In this document: in pieces, positions 8,579-17,483 of the stretch
Position numbering within the stretch: the stretch's first letter is position 1
Layout: each line of letters starts with the position of its first letter
DNA from: Alphaproteobacteria bacterium
Lineage (GTDB): Bacteria; Pseudomonadota; Alphaproteobacteria; DSM-16000; Inquilinaceae
Assembly (NCBI GenBank): GCA_028277405.1
Contig: JANQGH010000013.1
Coordinates: 1-64,000 of the forward strand
Length of the DNA stretch: 64,000 nt
Direction: 5' to 3'
Program-made: the position numbers and the translations under genes
Notes under the pieces: model-generated
Seen by the model: only the letters and a program-made list of their open reading frames with translations
Told to the model about the DNA's origin: nothing
The model's database searches: none

Positions 8579-9415
8579 ATGTCCGAACTGAAGGTGGCCG
8601 CCAGCACGTTTCCCTATCTCTATTCCCACTCCGGGCTCGATGCGCTGAAGCACCTGCACGGGATGGGATACCGAAACTTCGAAATGATGATCTTCCCGCC
8701 CCATTGCTGGCCGGCGGAGATGAGCGCGGCGGACCGGACGGAGATCAGGAGCTGGCTCGATGGCGAAGGCGGACGGATCACGTCCTTTTGCTATCCGCTG
8801 CTGGACAACAATCCGAACTCCACCGACAAGATCATGCGGGATTACACCCTGGCCCGGTACCGCGAGGCGATCGATCTGGCGGCGGAATGGGGCTGCCCGT
8901 ACGTGGTCGCGATCCCCGGCCCCGTGAACAGCCTGATCAACGCGCCGGAAAAGTGGATGCTGGACTGGTTCGTGTCGGGCATGAAATCGCTGGTCGCGCA
9001 TGCCAATGGCACCAGCGTCAAGCTGCTGCTGGAGAATGTGCCGTTTACCTTCCTGCCATCGGCGCAGGACATGAAAGACACCGCCGCGCTGATTGGCCCC
9101 GAGGTGGGCGTGAACTTCGATGTCTGCAACAGCGCCTATATCAAGGAGGATGTCGGCGCGGCGATTCGCCTGCTGGGCGACCTGGTCGAGAACGTGCACA
9201 TCTCCGACAGCGGCTATGACGATTTCAAGCACGACCGGCTGGGCACGGGCATCGTCGACCCCGGACCTGCCCACGCGGCGCTGCGCGACATCGGCTACGA
9301 CAAGTTCACCGTGCTGGAGATCATCACGGACGCTAACCTGCCCGGCGTGGACCCCGACGGCGACATCAAGGCCAGCCATGACATCTTGGCCAAGCATGGC
9401 TGGGCGGCCCTTTAG
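8579..9415 (+). CDS. Sugar phosphate isomerase/epimerase-like TIM-barrel protein, 278 aa
   Basis: AP-endonuclease-2/xylose-isomerase-like barrel. Metal-site segments recognisable for the family are LLLENVPF (Glu), VNFDVCNS (Asp), VHISDSG (His), GTGIVDPGPAHAAL and TVLEII (Glu). Such proteins isomerise or epimerise keto sugars or inosose-like compounds. ATG 8579 has GACAGGAG about ten bases upstream. It is a single-gene unit under a tandem IclR-type site and is followed by a hairpin, so the call of its own promoter and terminator is reasonable. Confidence 0.83.
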   Translation: MSELKVAASTFPYLYSHSGLDALKHLHGMGYRNFEMMIFPPHCWPAEMSAADRTEIRSWLDGEGGRITSFCYPLLDNNPNSTDKIMRDYTLARYREAIDLAAEWGCPYVVAIPGPVNSLINAPEKWMLDWFVSGMKSLVAHANGTSVKLLLENVPFTFLPSAQDMKDTAALIGPEVGVNFDVCNSAYIKEDVGAAIRLLGDLVENVHISDSGYDDFKHDRLGTGIVDPGPAHAALRDIGYDKFTVLEIITDANLPGVDPDGDIKASHDILAKHGWAAL

Positions 9416-9443
9416 GCCGGAGTTTACACAGTCTGCCTCCGGC
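9416..9443 (+). terminator. Hairpin after the TIM-barrel gene, possible terminator
   Basis: GCCGGAG (9416-9422) pairs with CTCCGGC (9437-9443) across a 14-nt loop, directly after the stop codon. There is no U-run, so termination may be inefficient or Rho-dependent. Confidence 0.5.
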
Positions 9444-9539
9444 ACCCTTGGCGTACGGCCCTCGGGAGCACCATGAATAGCTGAGCCCCCGGCGCGCGAC
9501 CCGACCCAAAGGGCGGCGATCAGCGGCTCGAGGTCGACG

Positions 9540-9553
9540 CGAACAGTTGTTCG
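9540..9553. promoter_or_regulatory. IclR-type operator core upstream of the oxidase operon
   Basis: CGAAC-AGTT-GTTCG, part of the larger inverted repeat GCGAACA-GT-TGTTCGC (9539-9554). The same CGAAC-N4-GTTCG geometry occurs at 14291-14304 and 35332-35345. It lies 32 bp before ATG 9586. Confidence 0.65.
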
Positions 9554-9585
9554 CAACGTGACAGGCGGAGGGAAGCCCTCAAGCG

Positions 9586-10524
9586 ATGAACGAGCGCATT
9601 TTGGTTTTGGGCGCCGGGGCGATCGGAACGGCACTGGCGGCCGTTTTTGTCGAGGCGGGGTGCGGGGTCAGCCTGCTCGACCCCGATGCGAACGCACGCG
9701 AAGATGCGATGGCAGCGGTCGAACGGCATCGCGCGGCGATGGCCCGTGCCGGCCTGTCAACCGATGCGGCCGAGGGTGAACTGACGCTGATCGCAAGCCT
9801 GGATGACGCCGGTACGGCGGCGCTCGCCATAGAGGCGGCGGCCGAAGACCGGGATCTGAAGGCCGCGCTGTTTCAAGACCTGCTGCGCACCATGGGCGGT
9901 ACGACGGTCCTGGCGACCGCCTCCTCGGCCCTTCCAATCTCGGCGATCTTGCCGCATGCCGCCGACCAGCAGCGCTGCCTGGTCGCCCATCCGGCCAATC
10001 CGCCAAGCCTGATCAGGGTGCTGGAACTGGTCCCGGGGCCGGGCACCGCGCCCGAGACCGTGACGCGCGCCTCCGCCCTCTTCTCCGCCGCCGGTTTCGA
10101 CCCGGTTGCTCTCGGCCACGAGCTACCGGGCTTCGTTTTCAACCGGCTGCAGTCGGCCCTTATGCGCGAGGCCTATCGCCTGGTCGATGAAGGGGTGGTC
10201 GATGTGGACGGGCTCGATCGGTTGGTGCGCGACGGGCTGGGGCCGCGATGGGCGCTGTCCGGACCGTTCGAGACCGCCGATCTGAACACCGCCGGCGGCA
10301 TTCGCGGCCATGCGGCAAGGCTGGGGCCCGCCTACGCGGCCATTGGCGCGGCGCGGGGCGAGACCAACCCAAGCTGGTCTGCCGCATTGGTCGACCGGGT
10401 GGCCACTGAGCGGCGACGCCTCCTGCCCGAGGAAGCCTTGCCGGCCCGCCGTGCCTGGCGAGAGACCGCGCTGGCCGATCTCTTGGCAGCGCGGCGCAGG
10501 TTGCTGGCCGAGGCGGAGAGATGA
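9586..10524 (+). CDS. 3-hydroxyacyl-CoA dehydrogenase-like NAD-dependent dehydrogenase, 312 aa
   Basis: The Rossmann start is VLGAGAIGTAL, followed by an ATASSALPIS loop and HPANPPSLIRVLELVPG, the counterpart of the HPFNPP motif of this family. The C-terminal helical domain has FVFNRLQSALMREAYRLVDEGVV. The short one-domain architecture is like L-gulonate 3-dehydrogenase/lambda-crystallin or carnitine dehydrogenase rather than FadB. Its stop overlaps the next start (ATGA at 10521-10524), so it is tightly coupled to the oxidase genes. It likely oxidises a beta-hydroxy acid; the substrate is not determined. Confidence 0.85.
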   Translation: MNERILVLGAGAIGTALAAVFVEAGCGVSLLDPDANAREDAMAAVERHRAAMARAGLSTDAAEGELTLIASLDDAGTAALAIEAAAEDRDLKAALFQDLLRTMGGTTVLATASSALPISAILPHAADQQRCLVAHPANPPSLIRVLELVPGPGTAPETVTRASALFSAAGFDPVALGHELPGFVFNRLQSALMREAYRLVDEGVVDVDGLDRLVRDGLGPRWALSGPFETADLNTAGGIRGHAARLGPAYAAIGAARGETNPSWSAALVDRVATERRRLLPEEALPARRAWRETALADLLAARRRLLAEAER

Positions 10525-12185
10525 GCAAAACCGTTCGCTTCACGTTTGACGGAGAGCCGCAAACCGCGACCGGGAGTGTCTCGGTGGCTGCCGCCCTGAC
10601 GGGCGCGGGACACACCAGACTGCGCCGCACCGACGGGGACAGCGCGCGCGGCATGTTCTGCGGTATCGGCGTCTGCCAGGACTGCCTCGTCACCATCGAC
10701 GGCCGGCCCAATCGCCGGGCCTGCATGACGCTCTTGGAGGACGGCATGACGGTCGAGACGCAGGCCGCCCGAGCGCCGCTCAGCGGGCCAGCGCCGCCGC
10801 GACTGAAGGCCGAACGACTGTCACCCGATGTTCTCATCATCGGTGGTGGGGCGGCGGGGCTAGCGGCCGGTATCGCAGCCCGCGCCGAGGGCGCCGAGGT
10901 GCTGCTGCTCGACGAGCGCAAGGTCGCCGGGGGCCAGTATTTCAAGCAGCCGGCCCGCGCCGACGCACCCGCGATGGATCCGCAACAGGCGGACGGCGCC
11001 GCCCTTGTCGCGCGTGCACGCGAAAGCGGCGTCACGATTGTGGCCGGGGCCGAGGTTTGGGGGGCCTTCGACGGCCCCGAAATCATGGCCTCGACCGCGA
11101 CCCATGTCTATGTGCTGACGCCGCGTGCCTTGATCGTGGCGACCGGCGCCTATGAACGGCCGATCATGATACCGGGCTGGACATTGCCAGGGGTCATGAC
11201 CGTCGGGGCCGCGCAAACCCTGTGGCGCAGCTATGGCGTGCTGCCGGGCAAGCGCGTGGCGATCTTCGGCAACGGGCCGCTTTGCGCCCAGGTCGCGCTG
11301 GAACTGTCGAAGGGCGGGGCCGAGATCGCCGTTCTCGGCGAAACGGCGGCACCGGGCTGGACCCAGCCGCGGGCGGTCGCGGCGATGGCTCTTTCCAACC
11401 GCGCCCTGGCCGCCAAGGGTGCCGGCATGTTGGCCGGGCTGCGACGGCGCGGCATTGCGGTCACCTGGCGGGCCAAGCCGCTGGCGATCGAACAGACTGG
11501 GGCCGGTCTGACCGTGGCGTATCAGGCGGGAAAGCGGCATCGGCAGGTGACGGTGGATGCGGTCTGCCTGAATTTCGGCTTTCAGCCGCAAAACGAGATC
11601 CTGCGCCTGCTAGGCACGGCCATGCGGTTCGACGCCAGGTTCGGCCAGCTTCGCCCGGACCGTAGCGCGGTGATGGAGACCAGCGTGCCCGGCGTCTACG
11701 CGGTTGGCGATTGCTGTGGGCTTGGCGGCGCGCACGCGGCAATGGTCGAGGGCCGGATCGCCGGGCGGGCCGCCGCTGGCGGCAGCGGCCCTACCGACAA
11801 GGAGAGTGCCGAGTTGTCCGGTCACCGGCGCTTTCAAGATGCGCTTTGGCAAGTCTACGCGGCCGACGAACCGCCCGGCATCGAGCACGCGACCCCAGAA
11901 ACCCTTATCTGCCGGTGCGAGGAAGTCACCTGCGCAAAGCTTGACGATGCGCTCAAAGCCGGCGGCAGCGACATCGGCGCGATCAAGCGCGCCACGCGCA
12001 TCGGCATGGGGCGCTGTCAGGGCCGCTATTGCGCGCCTGTGTTGGCCGCGTATCTGGCCGGCAAGCAAGGCCGCCCCCTTGAGGATCTGTCCTTCTTCGC
12101 GCCGCAGGTGCCGATAAAGCCGGTCGATATCGCGACCGTCGCCGCGACGGAAGCGCTGCTGGAAACGCCGCCGGCCGATGGCTGA
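10521..12185 (+). CDS. Fused 2Fe-2S/FAD/BFD oxidase subunit (HcnA-HcnB-like, opine/D-hydroxyproline oxidase type), 554 aa
   Basis: Three domains in order. Residues 1-80 are a 2Fe-2S domain with FCGIGVCQDC and a fourth Cys in RRACM. Residues about 95-420 are a FAD-NAD pyridine-disulphide-type oxidoreductase with VLIIGGGAAGLAAGIAA. Residues about 455-510 are a BFD-like 2Fe-2S domain with ICRCEE and GRCQGRYC. In hydrogen cyanide synthase and opine/D-hydroxyproline oxidases the first part is usually a separate small subunit (HcnA-like); here it is fused. It should take electrons from the catalytic subunit encoded next, whose start overlaps by 8 bases, and pass them to the respiratory chain. Confidence 0.85.
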   Translation: MSKTVRFTFDGEPQTATGSVSVAAALTGAGHTRLRRTDGDSARGMFCGIGVCQDCLVTIDGRPNRRACMTLLEDGMTVETQAARAPLSGPAPPRLKAERLSPDVLIIGGGAAGLAAGIAARAEGAEVLLLDERKVAGGQYFKQPARADAPAMDPQQADGAALVARARESGVTIVAGAEVWGAFDGPEIMASTATHVYVLTPRALIVATGAYERPIMIPGWTLPGVMTVGAAQTLWRSYGVLPGKRVAIFGNGPLCAQVALELSKGGAEIAVLGETAAPGWTQPRAVAAMALSNRALAAKGAGMLAGLRRRGIAVTWRAKPLAIEQTGAGLTVAYQAGKRHRQVTVDAVCLNFGFQPQNEILRLLGTAMRFDARFGQLRPDRSAVMETSVPGVYAVGDCCGLGGAHAAMVEGRIAGRAAAGGSGPTDKESAELSGHRRFQDALWQVYAADEPPGIEHATPETLICRCEEVTCAKLDDALKAGGSDIGAIKRATRIGMGRCQGRYCAPVLAAYLAGKQGRPLEDLSFFAPQVPIKPVDIATVAATEALLETPPADG

Positions 12186-13305
12186 AGCGATCGACCTGCT
12201 GATCGTCGGCGGCGGGATCACCGGACAATCGGCCGCGCTGACCGCGGCAGGCGCGGGCGCCAGGGTGGCGATCGTCGACATGGCGCAGAATGTCGGCTCA
12301 CACGCCAACGCCGGTAGCCTGCATGTGCAGATGCAGAGCCGTTTCCTGCGCCTGAACCCACACCTTGCGGAGAATGTCGAGAGTTCGCTGCCGCTCTATC
12401 TCGCGGCCGTCGCCGAGTGGGACGTGCTGGACGAAGCGCTTGGCGGCGTCGAGTTGACCCGCGAGGGCGGGCTGATGCTGGCCGAAGGCGCCGATCAGAT
12501 GGCCTTTCTGCGGGAGAAGGCGGAACGGGAGGCGAAGAAAGGCCTCGCCGTCGACATACTAGAGCGCCCGGAACTGGAGCGGATCGCGCCCTATCTGGGT
12601 CCCAACATCGTCGGCGCCGAGATCTGCCGCGACGAAGGCAAGGTGAACCCCCTCATCGCCAACCGCAAAATGAACGCTCGACTAAGTGCGCTTGGGGTTC
12701 GGCACATCGCCGATCGGATAATCGGCATTGAGGCCGGCGATGGAAAGCCGGCCGCGATTGGCCAAGCCCGCCACAAGGCCGCCCACATCCTGATCGCGGC
12801 GGCCTGGGGCACCGAGGCGCTGACCCGATCGCTGGGTCTTCGTCTGCCCACGCCGCCCGAACCGCTGCACATGAACATCACCGAGGCGGGCGAGTACGCC
12901 ATCAAGCATCTGGTTCAACATGCGGAACGGTCGATCACGCTGAAGCAGTTTCGATCCGGCCAGGTTGTGATCGGCGGCGGCTGGCCGGCACGCCAAAACG
13001 GCGTCGAGTCAACGCCCCGGGTCCGAGGCGACAGCTTGCTGGGCAATGTCGCCCTGGCGGCGGCCATCGCGCCAGGAATTGCGGGGCTGAGGGTCTTGCG
13101 CACCTGGGCCGGGGTCAACACGCCCGTGGACGGAAAGGCGACGATCGGACCCGTTCGCCCGGGCGCGCGCGTCTCGCTCTCCCTGCCTGGCGACGCGGGC
13201 TATACGCTCGGCCCCATTGTCGGACGCAGCGCCGCGGAACAGATCCTTGGCCTGCCAAGCCAGATCGACCCGACGCCTTTCGCGCCGAACCGCTGGTACG
13301 ACTAG
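12178..13305 (+). CDS. FAD-dependent amine/imino-acid oxidase subunit (DadA/HcnC-like), 375 aa
   Basis: N-terminal FAD site LLIVGGGITGQSAALTAAGAGARVAIVD, NAGSLHVQ, and the C-terminal GDAGYTLGP that contacts FAD are typical of the DAO family (sarcosine oxidase beta, HcnC, opine oxidase B). It overlaps the preceding flavoprotein gene by 8 bases, so the two likely form the oxidase complex. It shares the uncommon VIGGGWPAR segment with the paralogue at 35441. The stop overlaps the IclR stop (CTAG). The substrate could be an N-alkyl amino acid, a D-amino acid or a cyclic imino acid; context does not decide. Confidence 0.87.
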   Translation: MAEAIDLLIVGGGITGQSAALTAAGAGARVAIVDMAQNVGSHANAGSLHVQMQSRFLRLNPHLAENVESSLPLYLAAVAEWDVLDEALGGVELTREGGLMLAEGADQMAFLREKAEREAKKGLAVDILERPELERIAPYLGPNIVGAEICRDEGKVNPLIANRKMNARLSALGVRHIADRIIGIEAGDGKPAAIGQARHKAAHILIAAAWGTEALTRSLGLRLPTPPEPLHMNITEAGEYAIKHLVQHAERSITLKQFRSGQVVIGGGWPARQNGVESTPRVRGDSLLGNVALAAAIAPGIAGLRVLRTWAGVNTPVDGKATIGPVRPGARVSLSLPGDAGYTLGPIVGRSAAEQILGLPSQIDPTPFAPNRWYD

Positions 13306-14156
13306 CGCGCTAGCGATCTCTGGATCTGGTCGGCCGTTTCTTTGAGCTTCGGCAAGTAGATCTTGACCATATCCTCCGGCACGGCCCGCACCGAGGGGAC
13401 AGCGATGTTGATCGCGCCGGCCAGCACGCCGGAGCGATAGCGCAGCGGAATGGCGATCGACAGCAGCCCCAACTCAAGCTCCTCGACCACCAGCGACCAG
13501 CCCTTGTCGCGCACATCCTCAAGCACCTCGCGGAACTTGGTCTTCTTGGTCACGCTGTAGGGCGTGCGCGGGGTGAGCTGGGCGTTTTTGATGATGCCGT
13601 CCCAATACTCCTCGGGCTGGGCCGCCAGCAAGACCCGCCCATTGGCCGTGTAGACCGCCGACAGACGGCTACCGATCGTGATGCCCACCGAGATGATGTT
13701 ATGGGCCTGCACGCCCGCGACATAAACGACTTCCGACCCGTCCAGAATCGCCGCCGAGCAGGTTTCGCCGGTCTGGTCCGACAGCCGTTCCATGAATGGG
13801 CGCGCGCGGTCCCAAACCCCGATGGTCGACAGCACCGAAAAGCCCAGGTCCAGCACCTTGGGCGTCAGGTCGAACAGCTTGCCGTCGGTGACGACATAGC
13901 CGTCCCGGACCAGCGTGAGCAGAAACCGCCGGGCGGTGGCGCGGCTCATGCCGGTTTCGGCAGCGACCTCGCTCAAAGTCATTTTGCGCGAGGTGTTCGA
14001 AAAGCTGCTGAGAATCGACAGTCCGCGCGACAGGGAACTGACGAAGTCGCGGCTGGACAGTTTCTCTTCCTCGTCGAAGCCGATCCCGGGGTCGACAGTG
14101 CCGAGGCGGTTTTCACTGACCGCCGATGGGGGGGTACGCAAAGCCTGTCTTGCCAT
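13302..14156 (-). CDS. IclR-family transcriptional regulator, 284 aa
   Basis: The winged helix-turn-helix is near residues 35-100 (SRGLSILSSFSNTSRKMTLSEVAAETGMSRATARRFLLTLVRDGYV), followed by an IclR effector domain (ILDGSEVVYVAGV, GRVLLA, VVEELELGLLSIAIPL). PobR/PcaU-type members have a similar ability to act as activators. An upstream ATG at 14297 would place the start inside the operator and adds a non-conserved extension, so ATG 14156 is chosen. It diverges from the ABC importer genes and is the best candidate to bind the tandem GTTCG-N5-CGAAC elements found across 8.5-39.6 kb. Confidence 0.88.
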   Translation of the reverse strand: MARQALRTPPSAVSENRLGTVDPGIGFDEEEKLSSRDFVSSLSRGLSILSSFSNTSRKMTLSEVAAETGMSRATARRFLLTLVRDGYVVTDGKLFDLTPKVLDLGFSVLSTIGVWDRARPFMERLSDQTGETCSAAILDGSEVVYVAGVQAHNIISVGITIGSRLSAVYTANGRVLLAAQPEEYWDGIIKNAQLTPRTPYSVTKKTKFREVLEDVRDKGWSLVVEELELGLLSIAIPLRYRSGVLAGAINIAVPSVRAVPEDMVKIYLPKLKETADQIQRSLAR

Positions 14157-14280
14157 TCTCTTCGTCTCCGTCCAGCCGGCGCTCGATAGCACAAGCGTGT
14201 GCCATCTGAGAAGCGCGGCGCAGTTCGATGCACGCCCCGCCCAGGGCACCGAGAAACCGCTTGCCTTGCCTGGGGCGCAA

Positions 14281-14314
14281 TCGCATAGTACGAACATAAG
14301 TTCGTGATACGAAC
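14281..14314. promoter_or_regulatory. Tandem IclR-type operator upstream of the ABC importer
   Basis: Core CGAAC-ATAA-GTTCG (14291-14304) inside the longer inverted repeat ACGAAC-N4-GTTCGT; the right box GTTCGTGATACGAAC (14300-14314) is an exact GTTCG-N5-CGAAC. The left box keeps only its CGAAC arm. The box starts are 19 bp apart as at 8509 and 36601. It lies between the divergent IclR and importer genes. Confidence 0.75.
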
Positions 14315-14340
14315 ACTAGCCACAACAGGGGACAGGTCAA

Positions 14341-15678
14341 ATGACTCTTAATCGCTTTATGTCGACGGGCGTTCGCCGCCGGTCCGTGCTGGGCGGAATG
14401 GCCGCCGTCGGCGCCGCCGCCGCGATGCCGCGCCGGATCCGCGCGCAGGAGACGATTACGCTGCGCTGGTGGTCGCCACAGAGCTCGCCGGAACAGCTGG
14501 CCGCCTACGAAACCCAGATGCGGAACTTCGAGGCCCAGCACGAGAATGTCCAGGTGGTGTTCGAGCGGACGTCGGACGAAGGCTATGCCCCGCAACTGGC
14601 GGCGGCCTTCGCCAGCGGCGACGTGCCGAACATCGTCACCCACCTGCCCAGCTTCGCGGTTTCCGACTATTGGAGCGCCGGGCTTCTGGAGCCGTTCAAT
14701 GACGTGATCGATATGGTCGGTCCGGAAAACTACTATGAGGGCGCCAACCAGATCTACGAGATCGACCCGGGTGTTTACGCGGGCACAGGCATCGGCAACT
14801 CGGCCGCCAACATGCTGTGGCTGCGCACCGACTTGATGGAGCAGGCGGGCATCGACGAGGCCCCGCGCACCTGGGACCAGCTGCGCGACGCGGTCAGCCG
14901 CATGCAAGGCGGCGGCATCTTCGGCGCGCCCCTGCCCTATGGTCGCAACTCGATGACATCGCTGATTTTCATCGGCGTGATCCATCAGGCGGGTGGCCAG
15001 GTCTTTAGCCCGGACCTGCAGGTGGCCATCGACAGCGACGAGACCCGCAACGCGCTGGAGTTCTACCGCTCCATGCGTGAGTACTGCCCGCCGGGTGCCA
15101 CCAACTATAGCTGGGGCGAAAGCCTGACGGCCTTCGTGTCGGGCGCGACCGCAACCGGCATCTATACCGGCCGGGTGCTGATCAACGTCGCCAACCAGAA
15201 CCCGGGCATCGCCGATTACATCGATTGCGTCCTCTACCCGACGGTTTCAGAGGATGTGCCGGCCTGGACCTTCAACGACTTCCCGTCCGTCTTCATCCCA
15301 AGGCAGGCGTCGAACATGGATGTGACGAAGCAGTTCGCCGCCTTCCTGTTCGATCCCGAAGGCTATATCCAGCAGCTTCACGCCGCCCCGGGTCACGTTC
15401 TGCCGGTGCTTTGGACAATTTCGGAGAACCCGGAATACTTGGACAATCCGATCATCGAGCGCTACACGCCGCAGGTGGACCTGATGGCGGCGGCCGCGGC
15501 CGAAGGCTACAATCTCGGCTGGGAAAGCCAAGGCCATCAGCCCAACGTCAAGGCCGGCGAGATCATCAATTCCAACGTCATTTCGGAGATGGTGCAGCGG
15601 GTCGTGCTGAACGACGAGAATGTCGATCAGGTGCTGAGCGACACGTCCAGCCGTCTTGAAGAGATCATGGGCTCTTAA
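14341..15678 (+). CDS. ABC transporter solute-binding protein, family 1, with Tat signal, 445 aa
   Basis: The N-terminus has a twin-arginine-like signal (RRRSVLGGMAAVGAAAAM, cleavage after IRAQ), then an extracellular solute-binding protein family 1 fold: ITLRWWSPQSSPEQ, a central PLPYGRNSMTSLIF segment and a C-terminal helical part. This is the periplasmic receptor for the MalFG-type permeases and UgpC/MalK-type ATPase that follow. Family members bind sugars, polyols or glycerophosphodiesters. A strong hairpin follows the stop, so this gene may be expressed above the permease genes. Confidence 0.9.
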   Translation: MTLNRFMSTGVRRRSVLGGMAAVGAAAAMPRRIRAQETITLRWWSPQSSPEQLAAYETQMRNFEAQHENVQVVFERTSDEGYAPQLAAAFASGDVPNIVTHLPSFAVSDYWSAGLLEPFNDVIDMVGPENYYEGANQIYEIDPGVYAGTGIGNSAANMLWLRTDLMEQAGIDEAPRTWDQLRDAVSRMQGGGIFGAPLPYGRNSMTSLIFIGVIHQAGGQVFSPDLQVAIDSDETRNALEFYRSMREYCPPGATNYSWGESLTAFVSGATATGIYTGRVLINVANQNPGIADYIDCVLYPTVSEDVPAWTFNDFPSVFIPRQASNMDVTKQFAAFLFDPEGYIQQLHAAPGHVLPVLWTISENPEYLDNPIIERYTPQVDLMAAAAAEGYNLGWESQGHQPNVKAGEIINSNVISEMVQRVVLNDENVDQVLSDTSSRLEEIMGS

Positions 15679-15687
15679 TGACGCAGC

Positions 15688-15722
15688 GAAGGGCGGCGCC
15701 TGATCCGCTGACGCCGCCCTTC
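15688..15722 (+). terminator. Intercistronic hairpin between binding protein and permease
   Basis: GAAGGGCGGCG (15688-15698) pairs exactly with CGCCGCCCTTC (15712-15722), an 11-bp stem with a 13-nt loop. No U-run follows, so it is more likely an attenuator or 3'-end stabiliser that raises binding-protein mRNA than a full terminator. Confidence 0.7.
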
Positions 15723-15739
15723 GGTTGGTGACCCCGCAT

Positions 15740-16639
15740 ATGGCAACCGCAGCCCACGCCGGCCATAGGCTCGAGCGCCGCTACGCCCGTCTGGGTGTGT
15801 TTCTGATCGCACCAACGATCGTGGTGTTCAGCCTGGTGATCGTCTACCCGCTGTTGGCGGCGATCTATCTCAGCTTCTTCTCGGTCTACACGCCGACTTT
15901 GGAGGGGGAGTTCACCGGCGCGGACAACTACATCCGTCTGCTGACGAACGCGGCGTTTTGGAACTCCCTGATCACCACGTTGATCTGGACCGTGGGCACG
16001 TTGAGCCTGCAGATCGTTTTCGGCGTCGGCATGGCGTTGCTGCTGCACCAGAATCTCTGGTTCCGATCACTGGCGCGCAGCTTGGTGCTGTTTCCTTACT
16101 TCGTTTCGACCGTCGTGGCCGTGCTGGTCTGGCGCTGGCTGTTCAACGACCTCTATGGCGCCATCAATCACGGGCTGATGCAGTTGGGCATCATGGACAT
16201 GCCGCTGGACTGGCTCGGAACAATGCCAAACGCCATGATCGGCGTCATTCTGGTTGGCGCCTGGAAGTACTTCCCCTTCGTGGTCATTGCTGTGCTGGCG
16301 CGCCTGCAGACGATCCCCGAACATCTGTACGAGGCCGCCAAGATCGATGGCGCCGGCCCCATCGCCCGCTTCTTTGACGTGACCCTGCCCCAGCTACGCT
16401 CGGTCCTGGTGGTCATTATCCTGCTGCGCGCAATCTGGGACTTCAAGGAATTCGACCTGATCTACCTGCTAACCGGCGGCGGACCGGTGACGTCGACCCA
16501 GACCCTGTCTCTGCTGGTCTATCAAGAGGCGTTCGCGCTGAACGAAATGGGCCAGGCCGCGGCCTATTCGATCGGCATGATGCTGGTGATGCTGGTCTTC
16601 ATGCTGGTCTATATCCGCCGCACGGCGCGGGAGGCGTGA
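15740..16639 (+). CDS. ABC sugar transporter permease (MalF/UgpA type), 299 aa
   Basis: Six-helix inner-membrane permease. The EAA loop is visible as YEAAKIDGAGPIARFFDVTLPQL, where the ATPase docks. The first helix is GVFLIAPTIVVFSLVIVYPLLAAIYLSFFS. TTG 15725 and GTG 15728 are in-frame alternatives, but they sit right at the hairpin, so ATG 15740 is used; no strong Shine-Dalgarno decides it. It overlaps or abuts the next permease gene and pairs with it in the complex. Confidence 0.9.
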   Translation: MATAAHAGHRLERRYARLGVFLIAPTIVVFSLVIVYPLLAAIYLSFFSVYTPTLEGEFTGADNYIRLLTNAAFWNSLITTLIWTVGTLSLQIVFGVGMALLLHQNLWFRSLARSLVLFPYFVSTVVAVLVWRWLFNDLYGAINHGLMQLGIMDMPLDWLGTMPNAMIGVILVGAWKYFPFVVIAVLARLQTIPEHLYEAAKIDGAGPIARFFDVTLPQLRSVLVVIILLRAIWDFKEFDLIYLLTGGGPVTSTQTLSLLVYQEAFALNEMGQAAAYSIGMMLVMLVFMLVYIRRTAREA

Positions 16640-16641
16640 CC

Positions 16642-17469
16642 GTGCGGATCCTGCGCAAGCTGGGTTTCAACCTGTTCACCTGGATCCTGGTCCTGCTGGT
16701 GGCGTTTCCGCTGGTCTGGATGATCCTGACCTCGCTGAAGCCGCAAACGGAGCTGTTCCGCATCCCGCCGACCTGGCTGCCGGAAACGGTCACGTTCGAG
16801 CATTATTGGCGCCTGCTGACCGAGACGCCGTTCCTCATCTATTTCCGCAACTCGGTCGTCCTGGCAACAACCACCACTGTTTTTGTCGTCGTACTGGGCG
16901 CCATCGGCGCCTACAGCCTGGTCCGCTTCGCCTATCGTGGGCGCGAGACCCTGGCGACCCTGGTCCTGTTCACTTATCTGCTGCCGTCGGTCGTCCTGAT
17001 CATTCCGCTCTATCTGATGATGGTGGAATTGGGGCTGTCCAACACCCTGGCCAGCCTGGTCCTGGCCCACACGACGTTCGCCCTGCCTTACGCGCTTTGG
17101 CTGCTGCGGTCGTTCATGGAGGGCGTGCCGGAGGATCTTGAGTCGGCGGCCCTGGTCGATGGCGCCAGCCGCATGGGTGCCTTTCGCGACGTGATTCTGC
17201 CGCAGCTTCTGCCCGGCATCATCTCCACCGCGCTGTTCACCTTCATCTTGTCGTGGAACGAGTATCTCTACGCGCTGGTGCTGGTGAACTCGGACGCCGT
17301 GCGGCCGTTGACCACCGGCGTCATGACGATGCTGATCTCCGCCTTCAACATCGAATGGTCGTTGTTGATGGCGGCATCGGTGATGATGAGCTTGCCGCTG
17401 ATCGTCGTGTTCGCCTTCCTGCAAAGCTATCTCACCCGCGGCTTCGGCGCGGGTGCAGTCAAAGGTTAG
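16642..17469 (+). CDS. ABC sugar transporter permease (MalG/UgpE type), 275 aa
   Basis: Second permease, with EAA loop LESAALVDGASRMGAFRDVILPQL and the MalG-like ending AFLQSYLTRGFGAGAVKG. GTG 16642 stands seven bases after GGGAGG; GTG 16636 overlaps the previous stop but is too close to that ribosome-binding sequence. It is followed after 14 bases by the ATPase gene. Confidence 0.9.
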   Translation: MRILRKLGFNLFTWILVLLVAFPLVWMILTSLKPQTELFRIPPTWLPETVTFEHYWRLLTETPFLIYFRNSVVLATTTTVFVVVLGAIGAYSLVRFAYRGRETLATLVLFTYLLPSVVLIIPLYLMMVELGLSNTLASLVLAHTTFALPYALWLLRSFMEGVPEDLESAALVDGASRMGAFRDVILPQLLPGIISTALFTFILSWNEYLYALVLVNSDAVRPLTTGVMTMLISAFNIEWSLLMAASVMMSLPLIVVFAFLQSYLTRGFGAGAVKG

Positions 17470-17483
17470 AGGAAGCCAGATCG

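Noticed and set aside
10521-13305. Hydrogen cyanide synthase (hcnABC)
   Set aside because: Domain make-up is shared with opine and D-hydroxyproline oxidases; nothing in context supports cyanide production.
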